Origin: Dicyema japonicum
Lineage: Eukaryota > Dicyemida > Rhombozoa > Dicyemidae
Direction of reading: 5' to 3'
Assembly (NCBI GenBank): GCA_011109175.1
Contig: RDEW01000043.1
Coordinates: forward strand, 310,001 to 374,000
DNA length: 64,000 nucleotides
The position numbers and the translations under genes were made by a program. Position 1 is the stretch's first letter, and the number at the start of each line of letters is the position of its first letter. Below are positions 54,200 to 64,000 of this stretch, piece after piece. Under the pieces are notes generated by a model that was not told the origin of the DNA, ran no database searches, and worked only from the letters and a program-made list of their open reading frames with translations.

Positions 54200-54416
54200 A
54201 CCACCATTAAACACGATTTCTCTAATGGGAATTTGCTCAAGTCATCGTTGCGCACGGTTTCAGGAGCGAATACTGCTGAAGATTTGAAAAAGAGGAAGTA
54301 CCAAGGTATCGTGGACCGGTTCGTTTTCCAGTCGATCTCTGTTGAGACGTCTGCCGTTATTGGCCCGAGTTTGTCTGACTTTATCAGGTTAATCGGACGG
54401 CTGCGAGGAAACTGAA
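54200..54416 (+). mobile_element. Second REL-type LINE, C-terminal fragment
   Basis: The ORF to 54415 has SSLRTVSGANTAEDLKKRKY, then GIVDRFVFQSISVETSAVIG, SDFIRLIGRL and a stop. It aligns with the C-terminus of the 9025-11716 element (SAGSAADLAEKIKIKKYGEI, DRYRFVPVAIETSG) but is clearly a different lineage. Only the last 65-70 residues remain. Confidence 0.65.
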
Positions 54417-54664
54417 AGGTGAACCTAGAATTACGTAATGGCTTTTCCAGAACACTGGGCTCTCAATTATGAGAAGTGACTCCCATTTTGTGCTCAATGC
54501 TTGCAGATCATAATGTAGACCTGTCATAACAACTTTTATTAATTTTTAGTCACATATAATAAATATCATTTTAAGTCGTTTTTTGTTTCGTTTAATCAGA
54601 TTATCTGCAGATCTGTGTCGGATTATCTGTAGATAATCAGTTGTAGAATGTTTGGTTAATCGGA

Positions 54665-55490
54665 TCATTATAGGATCTGGGGATAATAATAATAATAACA
54701 CCAGAGATCACGGTCACACAAACTAACTAATCACGTGATCCCAGCACGCTCTAGCAGGGACCTCATCTTGGCCCGATGCTCCTCTCTCGAATCCACACAA
54801 GCACGTATCGGTTGATTGCCTGAACCTTCGCAGTCACGACGGCGAGTTCCATAATTCACTCGTATCAGATCTTCAAGAGGCATTGGTGGCTGGAACTCTC
54901 TAGAAATCCAGCGTTCCGTGATTTTGGAGGCTCTTTTTCGTCTAGCCTCGATCTTCAAGACATTCGTCCAAGAGATGAATGGGCCCATATACCACATGCA
55001 TAAGAGAATCATGGTTCAATGAATTGTTTATATACAGTGCTCAAAACAAAATGCTTTTCGATTTTCCATAAGCCTGTGAGGCATTTCAGAACATTAGTTT
55101 TCTTTTCGCATTTCGTAATTACGTTTTCACAATGGGGCGAGAATGACAATTGCATGTCAAAAGTCACCCCAAGGATCCTTTGGGATTTTCTGAAAGGAAT
55201 AGCTTCATTGTTTGCCTTCAGTTCGACCGTCCGTCTTCCCAGTCTCTTGTCTGAAGTAAATAGGTCTGAAGTAAATAGGTTGTGACGGGCTGTTAGGCGA
55301 TTCTTCGATAGCCATTCGTCAAGACGGTCCAGGTTTTCTTGCAATTTCGAAGTGGCAATTTGGATGTCCCTGATCGCGTGACGCAATGACGATGTCGTCG
55401 CATAAGTTAAAATAATATCATTTTCGGAGTCTGGAGTGGGGAAGTCCGCCACGAATAGGTTGAATAAAACTGGAGACAAAGGGATAGTAA
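54665..55490 (-). mobile_element. CR1/Jockey-like LINE, 3' half
   Basis: Minus strand: LSPVLFNLFVADFPTP at the truncated 5' edge (motif B, 55479), ILGVTFDMQLSFSPHCENVI, KCEKKTNVLKCLTGLWKIEK, VYKQFIEP, then after a shift WTNVLKIEARRKRASKITER, CVDSREEHRAKMRSLLERAG and IT. The end has GGGATCACGTGATTAGTTAG, a GTGATC arm and a run of TTATTATTATTATCC. In the palm the frame reads YATTSS where the next frame encodes the acid pair of YADD. Confidence 0.85.
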
Positions 55491-55499
55491 GTTATTAAA

Positions 55500-57110
55500 A
55501 ATTCGAAATTTTTATGGAACTTTTAGAACAATTTTCCGGGTTTTTTCACAATCATTACATGCAGCTAAACAAAGAATCACATAAATTATAGTTCTATATG
55601 TAACCCTCGGATGATCCCGGTCATCAATCTCTTTCATCCTCCTCTGTTAACACAAGACTTTCTGCATAATTCTTGCAACATTTAAATTATTTTGAATCGA
55701 TAAATTGTTATGAAATTAAAACCTCAGTTTTGTGATTCCAGATTGCAACGTTCCAATCGCTCTCGTAGGTACATTAGCACCATTTTGCGAGGACTGAAAC
55801 AATGTTGTGAATCGAATTTCTTTGGATTGGAAATTTTCGATGGTCCCTTTTTAAAGTGGCGATTTAAATTCAAACAAATAAGTTTTTGTCGGATGTCGTT
55901 TCGATCAAACTCAATATGAATTGGCAAATTCTCGCTTTTTCCAAAAAGTATAAAATCACAAAACCAATTATGAAGAGTTCAAGTAATGATAAATCTGACA
56001 GGTCTAATAACTAAAATATGTTATTTTTTTAAATTTAGACCTTTATTGTTGGACGTTAATTTTAAGTTATTTTCGGGATTTCCCAGCCAATTAAATATTC
56101 TCACAAAGTGGGTTATTAATTTATATGCTCTAAGTCCCTTCAAGAACTAGGTGTTAAGAGAAAAGTAACTGCCAAATGGTCGATCCTAGAGATCAATCAA
56201 ATAGATCAATGCTTCGGGTATGTTATTTAATAATCACATACTACTTTTTGTAAAAAATGAATAAATAATTAAAATCATTGATAAATAGTCATTTACAGCA
56301 AAGTACTTGAAAACATGAAAAGCAAAAAAAAAATTAGAGTTAGGAGACCGCAGCTATGACTACCTGACTGTTCCTTCTCTGGGCTGGAAAGCATTATTAT
56401 TTTCAATTATCATTAAAATTGCCGCGATAGTGTTATATTGAAATTCCATCTTGATAGTCATAAACTTATTCTATAGACTTAATAGTTATTAGATGTTCCA
56501 ATTTGAAGTTGTCCTGAGACTTACAAGTGGACCTTTAAGTTAGAAATGATTTAAATTTCCAAAGTAATAAAACTAGAGATTATAACAAAACCTGGTAGTC
56601 TCTTACCATTATTCTTTAAAAAGTACAGTGATTCCTCGGAATAGAATAATAAAAATCCTGGGAATATTTTATGAAAGACCATTTGCCGATAAAATTTCAG
56701 AAAGTATCGAATGAAACAATCGCGTTTTGAAAGTGCTCTTTGTTGAACGGATGTGTTTTTCTGATAGGATGGATCTAGTGATCTTCACCAGAGTGGATAC
56801 ATGGATAAATGTAAAAATTTATCCGAACTTTCAATTTTACAGGCATCCATGTAATGGAAAAATTGTGGTTAAAACCACATGGCTTAATTTTTTATTACTA
56901 TAAATAATATTATATTCATAAATTGTACTTTCCAGGTATACCTGGGTATACATTTCTTTGGGATGACTTGTCATGTAGTTCGCCTATCTAAGACACTAAA
57001 GATACAATCAGTGACTTTTTATATTCCACAGATTGTCCCTGAGCTTGATAATAGTAGCTGATATTGAACAATCGATGAGAGTCGGCTAGTTGATTCTAAC
57101 TGTCAAATAT
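55500..57110. other. AT-rich intergenic, no gene recognised
   Basis: Overlapping ORFs on both strands at 55710-55927 have no recognisable motif. A small inverted pair CTTTCCAGGTATACCTGGG near 56927 is noted. Nothing else is supported. Confidence 0.4.
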
Positions 57111-57245
57111 ACAAAATTAAACTTCGCATATATAATTTGAATTTAATCGATGACCCAATTCATATCGCCGTTATTTGGCATTATAAAAAAATAAATGCGA
57201 TGATTTAAGGCCAGTTATGTTTGACGGTCGCAAACTACTTGAGTA

Positions 57246-58061
57246 ATGTCTTGGAATAAAAAAAACAGAGTAAAAATCACAAACATTTACGTCGGAAATT
57301 TGGATCCAAGCTTCACAGATCAAAGACTGTATACTTTGGGATTAAAGTATCTTTTTCGTTACATAATCACTTATTGCGGTTTATTAAGTTTCTTCATCAT
57401 TTTGTTATTTGTAAGCATAATTTTATTCAGATATGGGAGAATTTCTTCTGCAAAAGTCATCATAGAAAAGAATTCCAACCTTTGCAAGGGTATTTTAAAA
57501 AATATTTCAGGGTTTGGATTCATTGATTATGTTGATGAAAACTCGGCTAGAAAAGCAATCAAAGAACTCGGGAAGTTGGGATACATTTCGGAAAAAGCTC
57601 AGGCATTAAATATTTGAATATTAATAGAAGCAAGAAAAGGATGAAACAAATCTATATTTTTCAAAAATACCCATCAATTTTGACACACAAGACTTAAAGG
57701 ATATGCTAAAGAGGAGAGGAAATGTACTCTCTGCAAGAATTCTACATGACGAAAATGGTATAAGCAAAGGTGTGGGACTCGTCAGAATGAGTTCTGCCAG
57801 TGAATGTGCCAAAGTCATAGAAGAATTCAACGGAAGAATAATTAAAGACGGTGAATCCCCAATAATAGTGAAATTTGCTGATAAGAATAAAGCAAAGATA
57901 AACGTAAATGTTCAATTAATCTCCAGATAAGCAATTACGGACCAATTGTGTACCCTCTAAGTCATCCTATTAACTATTATAATGAGTTTTATCAATTTTA
58001 TTTACCCCAAAGTCCAATCATTGAAAATACGCCTCAACCGGTATTAATTTATTACCATTAA
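57246..58061 (+). CDS. RBMS-type two-RRM RNA-binding protein
   Basis: RBMS (MSSP) proteins bind A/U-rich RNA or single-stranded DNA with two RRMs. Five exons give 220 residues. RRM1 starts TNIYVGNLDPSFTDQRLYTL and, after an 84-nt intron (57347-57430), continues GLKYGRISSAKVIIEKNSN. A 21-nt intron splits CKG/FGFIDYVDENSARKAI. KQEKDETNLYFSKIPINFDT begins RRM2 after a 25-nt GC-AG intron (57607-57631 region). RRM2 has LKDMLKRRGNVLSARIL and GISKGVGLVRMSSA, the RBMS pattern. A 23-nt intron (GTAAATG...CCAG) leads to a Tyr/Pro-rich tail (YPLSHPINYYNEFYQFYLP), which fits the family's C-terminus. Without that splice the frame stops at 57930. An A/T tract precedes the start at 57110-57190. Confidence 0.87.
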
Positions 58062-58490
58062 CTTTTGAGAAGATCGGAAGTTCCTTGACAAAAAGTAAAT
58101 CACTTGATGATAGAAACCAAGCATATTTTGTATTCATTTTGTGTTCATTATAGGGCTGTTACTGTTACAATTGTCTACCATATTATTACTACATGGATCC
58201 ATACAACAATAGCTTTGATGGCTGACCTTAATTTATTTAAAATTTACTGATTATAATTAAAATAAACCTAACATACATTATATGTCTCTCTATGAAGTCA
58301 AACATTATTCGAAATATTTCAAATTTAGAAGTAACAAAGGTAAGAAAATTTTTAGCCAGTTTAATGTGGTTTTTGTTAAAGTGATTAAATTATTTTTAAA
58401 TATCCAGACAGTTATAGATGTTGGATATAATTTAGTTTGCAATGGACTTAACTCGAAATCCATTTGGTTTACCCGTAAACTGAATGGTTA
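58062..58490 (+). other. Intergenic, possible small ORF after A/T tract
   Basis: An A/T tract at 58225-58275 is followed at 58282 by an ATG ORF (MSLYEVKHYSKYFKFRSN...) that runs into a family B SINE near 58490. It could be the start of a gene cut by that insertion, but no domain or exon chain is recognisable. Confidence 0.2.
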
Positions 58491-58491
58491 A

Positions 58492-58750
58492 TTGACCGGA
58501 AAGTTGAAGTGGTGACGTACCTTTATTACAAGAAATGTTTACTTAGCTTTATGATGGATGAAAGCCAATGTCTTCTTTCTCCTTGGCATGACAAAGTGAC
58601 GGACTCATGAGAAATTGGAAACTCAAAGTTCTGAACAGAGAAATTGCACGTTGGATCTTGGTTTGAATCTTGTGCAGTCAAAAATTGAAAGAACTTGGAG
58701 AATCACCTGCCAGAGACTTCAAGTATAGGATGATAGTTAACATTGCTAAT
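58492..58750 (+). repeat. SINE family B, full-length copy
   Basis: TTGACCGGAAAGTTGAAGTGG, TGACGTACCTTTATTAC, TTTATGATGGATGAAAGCC, GACGGACTCATGAGAAATTG, AAGTTCTGAACAGAG, GGTTTGAATCTTGTGCAGTC and AAGTATAGGATGATAGTTAAC follow each other in the family order. Confidence 0.7.
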
Positions 58751-58754
58751 ATTA

Positions 58755-60185
58755 GGAATCAGTAATGAAATGTTTTTTAATAATATTATTTAAAGTTTCT
58801 GGGTAATTAATATTTAGTTATATAGGATATAGGTGTGTGTTTCCTCTCATGAATTTGAAATAAAAATGACTGATTTTATCCAAAATGCAGGAATGTCCTT
58901 TCATGAAGGATTTTATACATTGATACCGGCTTAGTATAATTTTTAAAGGAGAAATTGAGTAAATGGTCATATAGCGATCACCCTGACTTCGTGGCTATTC
59001 CCTCTCAGGATGACGAGCGAGATTTGCTCAAATAGCTAGAATCGCTCAAGGGGGTCTCCTGATCGTGTAGAAATTCGATTCCCTAGACGACTCAGGAATT
59101 CCAGCGTCGCGGGCGGAAGGGAACCAGACGTCTTATTATAATATTCAAAGAAGTCAAATTTTTATGAATCTTATATTATTGGAATGTGTTTGTTTGAATG
59201 ATAATGAGGTCAAGAAATATGATTTAAAAAAAGTTTGTGTAAGGAAGAAATATAAATCATTTGATGTTGTTATTAGTGGATTACGCAACATCCTAAGCAT
59301 CCCTAATAAGTATTTAGATGTTGTCGTCGATATCAAGGTTGGAAGTCTTTGGGTACGTTTTCGTCGCAATTCTGAAAATATATGCTAAGATTACATATCA
59401 GATTGTCAAAAAGATAACTTTAACATCAAAGGGCATAACCTAGTTTACACGAACTTGCATGGAGTTTTCTAGATCATCTGAATTAAATTTTGATAATCAA
59501 ATTGACACCAATAGTAAGATAAAAAAGTGCAGAACCTTATCAATCAAAGCAATAGCAGATAACCTCAATTCGACAATTTGCAAGGTCACTGGTTTGTGAT
59601 AGTGACAATATTCGAATTTATTATTGACTCTGAACCTTCAATTAAGGTAAGGAAAACAGTCGTGGAATTTATGTCACAAAATTTTGCAAGGCAGGCTCAT
59701 TATCTCAACAACTGGTTATTTAAGCAACTGATGTCTTACCTCAATATTAACTGGTTTCTCTCCGTTTAAGACATCCTCAGATTATAGGCTATTTTAGAAT
59801 CTTTAAAGTTTACCATTGAATAGTTGGATACTTGAAGATCAGTCAAGAAGAGTCCGATGATTGTTGAAAGGTGAATTACTTAATTCTTAGAGATTTAGGG
59901 GTAAAACTGATTAATATTTCCTTGCTGTCTGATTTTTCGGAGAGTGTCTAGATCTGAGATTTTTTTCATACTCATTTGCATAACCTTCTTATTTTTCAGT
60001 ACGCTAGATAGGGTTATCTGAAATTATCCTTGATGTATAGAAGAGCATTGAAAGTGAACCTCCAATATAATTGAAGGTTGGATTCCTAATCAGTAACTAT
60101 TAAATCGGCAAAGTTTTATTTAAGCAGAGAACACTTCGGTAAAGACATGACATTTCTACGAGATTTGAGACAGAACCTCACTTAT
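58755..60185. other. Intergenic, unassigned ORFs
   Basis: ORFs 59164-59388 and 59578-59769 on the plus strand have normal amino-acid composition but no motif I recognise. SIKAIADNLNSTICKVTG near 59545 could be a helix-turn-helix from a decayed transposon. A GC-rich block lies at 58985-59135. Confidence 0.3.
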
Positions 60186-60194
60186 ACTGCTCTT

Positions 60195-60510
60195 TACGAA
60201 GAACCATATTAGCTATAGCTCCTCCCAGACAAGACACACACTTTATTTTAAGTTAAGAACAGTTATCAAAAGTAATCTTAGAGGGAGAACCAAGGAATGC
60301 TCTTCACTTCTATTTCTTATGTTGGGTGTGAGTCCTTTTGTAGACGATCCGGTTTCGCAGTGAGATGTTCACTGATGACGGCGTCATTCGTCACCAAAGC
60401 ATCGTATATATGTGGAACCTTCAGCTGGAACGTCTAGCAGCGAGATTCGAACTAGGAGCCATTAGGCTTTTTATCCGACACTCGCTACACTGCGGCACAT
60501 AGAACCTAAC
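60195..60510 (-). repeat. SINE family A, full-length copy
   Basis: The best copy: tRNA-like head TGCCGCAGTGTAGCGAGTG and CTAGTTCGAATCTCGCTGC, body AGCTGAAGGTTCCACATA, GTGACGAATGACGCCGTC and GAAACCGGATCGTCTAC, and the 3' end GGGAGGAGCTATAGCTAATA then TGGTTCTTCGTAAAG. Confidence 0.8.
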
Positions 60511-60654
60511 TGTAATGGGAATTGCCGTAGAAAACTAAAATTACTGTGATTCATCTGGCCTTACAATATATTAGAATACTAATATTTACTACCATAATTA
60601 AATCATTTAATATTAATATTATACTAATATTGACGTTCCTCTATTCCACTAAAT

Positions 60655-60855
60655 TTCTACTTTGCTTCTTTGACCACGGACTGGGTAATAAACTCAAGAG
60701 ACATCAGAAATCCGAGCATTGAACAACGGAAGTGTCAGATGCAGGAAGGACCCGGATACGAATTTTGTCTAGTCTGAACTTGAAAAAACTCGGGAGATCA
60801 TCTATCAGAAGTTATACGTAGAGGATGATAGTTGACATGATACCTGTTTGTCTGA
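60655..60855 (+). repeat. SINE family B, 3' two-thirds
   Basis: ACCACGGACTGGGTAATAAAC, TCAAGAGACATCAGAAATCC, TGTCAGATGCAGGAAGGACC, GGATACGAATTTTGTC and GTAGAGGATGATAGTTGAC are in the family order. Confidence 0.6.
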
Positions 60856-60859
60856 GAAC

Positions 60860-61395
60860 TTGAATTATATGTGATTATTATTAAAAAGCACTCCTGAGAA
60901 AACATAAAGTTAATTAAGTCTCCCTTCTGGCATTTTCCTAATCATCCTCTCTGTCAGCTTCGACCATGATACTCAGTTGCGCGCTAGTTCTCTTAGGTTG
61001 ACCAGGTCATCCTCGAAGTTAGTCTTATACCAACCGCTGATAGGTCTTCATTCAAGATAGCCGGAAGTGTCGTTCTTGGTCTTTCACGAAATCCGGCCCC
61101 TGTGTGTGCGAAAGTAGTTGTCGATTGCGGCATTTGAAGGGACCTGGTCATTTACAAGTAACACGTGGCCAAAGAGGCTCCATCTTGATTGAGTTTGCAT
61201 TTATTATAAATGTTTGTATTAGAGATCTTCATAAGCCAGTTAATCTTGATTACCGATTTGAGCTGAGCTCTGGAAGAATTATGTGAACGCGTCATTATTA
61301 TCGATTAATAAGAAAAATCTAGAATTAATAACTAACTAATGGTCACCCTGTTCTTTAAAACTTGTTGATGTTCCTCCAATTAGAGCCAGGCATGC
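60860..61395. other. Intergenic, no gene recognised
   Basis: Reverse-strand text near 61090-60960 (FRERPRTTLPAILNEDLSAV-like, then RENARATEYHGRS-like) resembles the C-terminal RGRPR..LP...L segment of the RTE-like LINE at 49140. A short decayed copy is possible. Confidence 0.3.
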
Positions 61396-61399
61396 TCCA

Positions 61400-61720
61400 A
61401 ACCCGCGTGGTGCTTGATTGAAGATTTCTATTTACTCCTTCTGTTTCTCTTTTCCCTTTTCAAATAGAGTGACTTCATGTGATCCGCCTGTCTCATGTGA
61501 ATCCCAGTGCCAGGGTGGCATGCAAAAGGATCTTTTTATCTCCCCAACTCCACTGGCCGGGTTCCCACAACTGCAAGAATGGACGTCTTTTACTTTTTAT
61601 AGTGGTTCTTGATGGACTTGTATGACATTGGAAGGACTCTGTTTCTGTGAAACTGGATACACTTAATTTGTTGTTAACTTCTCAGTGTACTCGGGGTTAA
61701 CAATAATAATGTTTTTTTTC
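61400..61720 (+). repeat. SINE family C, near-complete copy
   Basis: CCGCGTGGTGCTTGATTGAAG, CATGTGATCCGCCTGTCTC, CCAGTGCCAGGGTGGCATGC, CCACTGGCCGGGTTCCC, GAATGGACGTC, GGACTTGTATGACATTGG and AAACTGGATACACTTAATTT. It ends GTTAACTTCTCAGTGTACTC and GGGGTTAACAATAATAATG. The second hairpin arm has one mismatch. Confidence 0.75.
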
Positions 61721-61724
61721 AATT

Positions 61725-62275
61725 AGAGACAGACATGATCCAAACTCAGGCATTAGTGCATCCGAAACTCCCTTATTCTGAAAATTAATTCCTTTAAGAC
61801 TGGAATATTTACAAAAAACTGATCGTATTTAGATGCCAACGTTGTGGGTTCAAAAGCGGCACAAAGTTGGAAAGACGGTAATCCTCTGCTTTGAGGCTGG
61901 AAAATGTGATTATAAATAAAATTCGCCGCAGTCTTGTAACTAAGTAAGTAAAATAATTTCGTATGGCGCCATTTTTTACGAAAAAATATGATTACGGGAG
62001 CGACAACTTTTCTTGGAAATAGATGATGTTGTCACCATCAAAATCTACATCCAAATTATTCATTCCCGACAGAAGCTACAAAGACAAATCCGAGCTCTTT
62101 TGATTAGATATTTTTATTTTTGACAAAAAATCCTAAAATTTAAATTTATAAAAGAAAATTAGCGTGATCCGTCATCTTATTTCTGGTATGCCAAACTCCA
62201 AGCTCGACTGTTTGCAAATTTCTCTACAATCGTGACTACGGAGTACTGCGATTTTGTTAAAGCTTGAAAATCTTT
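61725..62275. other. Intergenic, no gene recognised
   Basis: No ORF or repeat match of note. Confidence 0.4.
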
Positions 62276-62279
62276 CTCA

Positions 62280-63660
62280 AAATTGAAAATAAACCTCCCC
62301 TCCATCCGAATGACAATAGTAACATTTACATCTCTCCTGTAATATCATGCTATCGTGGCTGCTGTCCAGAACTCGGCCACTTTACCAGATTGGAAAAAGT
62401 CCTAATTTGTGGCGACATGAACACAGAGTCCCCTTCAGCAAAAACCAACAACTGGACCAAAGTGGATCCCTAATATTAGACACCATTTAAGACTTATTAA
62501 TCCTGAATGACCAGAATAAATACACAAGAACCCCATCCAGAAGTTGTGACTCTCCAACTTCACCAGATCTCTTTCTTCTGCCTCGTCTATTGCTTCTACG
62601 ATCACGTGAGACTTTATTGATGAATTAAAACGGATCACAATCCAATACTCTTAAGAGTCATGGGAGAACGCAAGATGGCTAGAACCCGTAATACCTACAT
62701 CATCTTCTCACTTGCGAATAGAGAATTTTCCCTCAATCAAAGTGGCCGTCGGATTTATTAATGAAGTGATTTTGGAAGCCCTCAAAAATTTATTCCTATG
62801 GGGCGAATCAATCTGCTTCGGATAAATTTGACATTGAAACGAAGGCCCTCGTTGAAAAAAAGAAACAGACTAAAGAAAGCTGTAGATAGAACAACAGACC
62901 TGATTTCAGAAATCTCGAAATTATATAACGAAATAACCAAGAGGGTTACAAGTCTAAATAAAGCAAAATGGGAGCGACCTTGGTAGCCATCAACAAAAAC
63001 ACAAAGACATCGTCCCTATGGAGAACAGCGCAGAAACTCAATAATATTTCCTTCCAGCAAACACCAGGAATAAATCCTGACACACTTATGAAATTCTATT
63101 TAAGTATATGCCACAAGCTTTACTTGAAAATGGAAAGTCAACAGAAACACAAAATGAAGAAATATCCATATATTGAATATTTTACACGGTGGCACAATGC
63201 AACGAGTGCAGAGCAAGAGGCCTGATGACCCCCCTAATTCGAATCCTCTTGTTGTACATTTCGATTAAGATTCCACCATCTAAGATGCTTTAGCTTGACG
63301 AGTGGAAAAAACTAATTCTTCAGAAGATTGCTCCATCGTTAGAGCTTCCCGCATTAGACTTCCACAAATCTAACGAAATTGACTCAATTCATCTCGGATG
63401 GACTGAATTATTCAAAACCACGTGAAAGAACTGTATTATTCCCTCTGGATCAAAAATCAAAAATACGATATCTCCCAACGGGGTCCCTCAAAGATCCCAC
63501 TAGAAAAACCTCTCAATCCTTGGAGTCACATTCGACTCTCTAATGACGTTCACTCGTCATGTGGAGACATTAGTTCGTTCCTCTCTCTCACCATGAATTA
63601 TTATAAAAACAATATATTCTACCATCGAACGTGCATGTGTGACGTGTACTAAACCCGTGT
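62280..63660 (+). mobile_element. CR1/Jockey-like LINE with deleted RT core
   Basis: Endonuclease pieces: IYISPVISCYRG and LEKVLICGDMN near 62320-62420, LNDQNKYTRTPS then SPDLFLLPR near 62500-62590, and TDHNPILLRVMGE near 62630. Linker: INEVILEALKNLFLWGE (62755), NRLKKAVDRTTDLISEISKL, TSSLWRTAQKLNNISFQQTP and PDTLMKFYLSICHKLY. Further on GVPQ (63480) is joined directly to LSILGVTFDSLMTFTRHVE (63515). The region between motif B and the thumb, with the YADD box, is missing. Confidence 0.75.
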
Positions 63661-64000
63661 CAATATCGACACAAAACAAACTACAATTCATAGTCTTCCA
63701 AATCTAGTCTGAAATACTCGGAAAATTTTCGACGCCCACCTAACTTTATCCACCTTATTTACTTGGTTGATGATTATTATGAAAGATATGAGATTAATGG
63801 CTCTCCTGTTGAGAATCCGGATTCGGGAGTCTTGTATCAATTTCCTTTATGCTAAGTAGTCCTTGAACCACTGCGCTTACGTTAACATTGTTTTCTCTAT
63901 TGGGTTTATTCGTAGATAGATCCAAAGGAAGTGTTCCACTGTTATCAGTAGAAACAGCATGCTCATCCCCACAAGAAATGTATCTATAAAACGACTTGAC
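63661..64000. other. Window end, no gene recognised
   Basis: No recognisable coding or repeat sequence up to the end of the window. Confidence 0.4.

Noticed and set aside
1-64000. CRISPR array, operons, riboswitches or integrated virus
   Set aside because: The window is eukaryotic with spliced genes; no regularly spaced repeats, capsid-like or other viral proteins were seen.

Overview
The window reads as nuclear DNA of a small-genome animal. The base composition is AT-rich. Eleven multi-exon genes were recognised, and most of their introns are only 21-27 nt long (GT-AG, one GC-AG) while sitting in conserved positions. Highly shortened introns in conserved positions are a known trait of dicyemid mesozoans, and orthonectids also have compact genes, so a mesozoan-like parasite is the best guess. 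This is inference; no rDNA or mitochondrial marker is present. The standard genetic code fits every gene.

Host genes in order: AFG2A/SPATA5-type AAA ATPase (5155-8032 +); NASP-type histone chaperone (16437-17854 -); TOPBP1 (20211-24010 +); a four-transmembrane protein (25281-25846 -); a divergent calmodulin (30225-30796 -); CHTF8/Ctf8 (35558-35897 +); RBM19/Mrd1 (36976-39517 +); a NAA30-type N-acetyltransferase with several frame breaks (40732-41480 +); SFSWAP-type splicing factor (44036-45024 -); a Schlafen-like AlbA-domain protein (46115-46908 +); and an RBMS-type two-RRM protein (57246-58061 +). Nearly all are immediately preceded by roughly 60-120 bp of almost pure A/T. The recognised roles are ribosome assembly (AFG2A, RBM19), replication and chromatin (TOPBP1, CHTF8, NASP) and RNA processing (SFSWAP, RBMS). 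I see no operon-like coupling.

The rest is mostly decayed mobile DNA. There are many 5'-truncated or internally deleted APE-type LINE copies of at least three kinds (a CR1/Jockey-like family with a C-terminal CVGS...KMR...GIT signature, an RTE-like family, and a family with a CxxC...HLFxC knuckle). There is one GC-rich R2/REL-endonuclease-type element (9025-11716 -) and a second REL remnant (54200-54416 +). Remnants of piggyBac and probably hAT are present. At least four short repeat families (called here A-D) also occur; A is tRNA-headed. Families C and D and the CR1/Jockey-like LINEs all finish in a terminal hairpin followed by a GGGTTAA(TAA)n-like tail, which suggests shared mobilisation. 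Two copies, one SINE and one LINE, have 5' inversions of the twin-priming type.

All exon structures were derived by eye from sequence and remembered family features. Single-base frame breaks occur in several otherwise intact genes and could be mutations or assembly errors.
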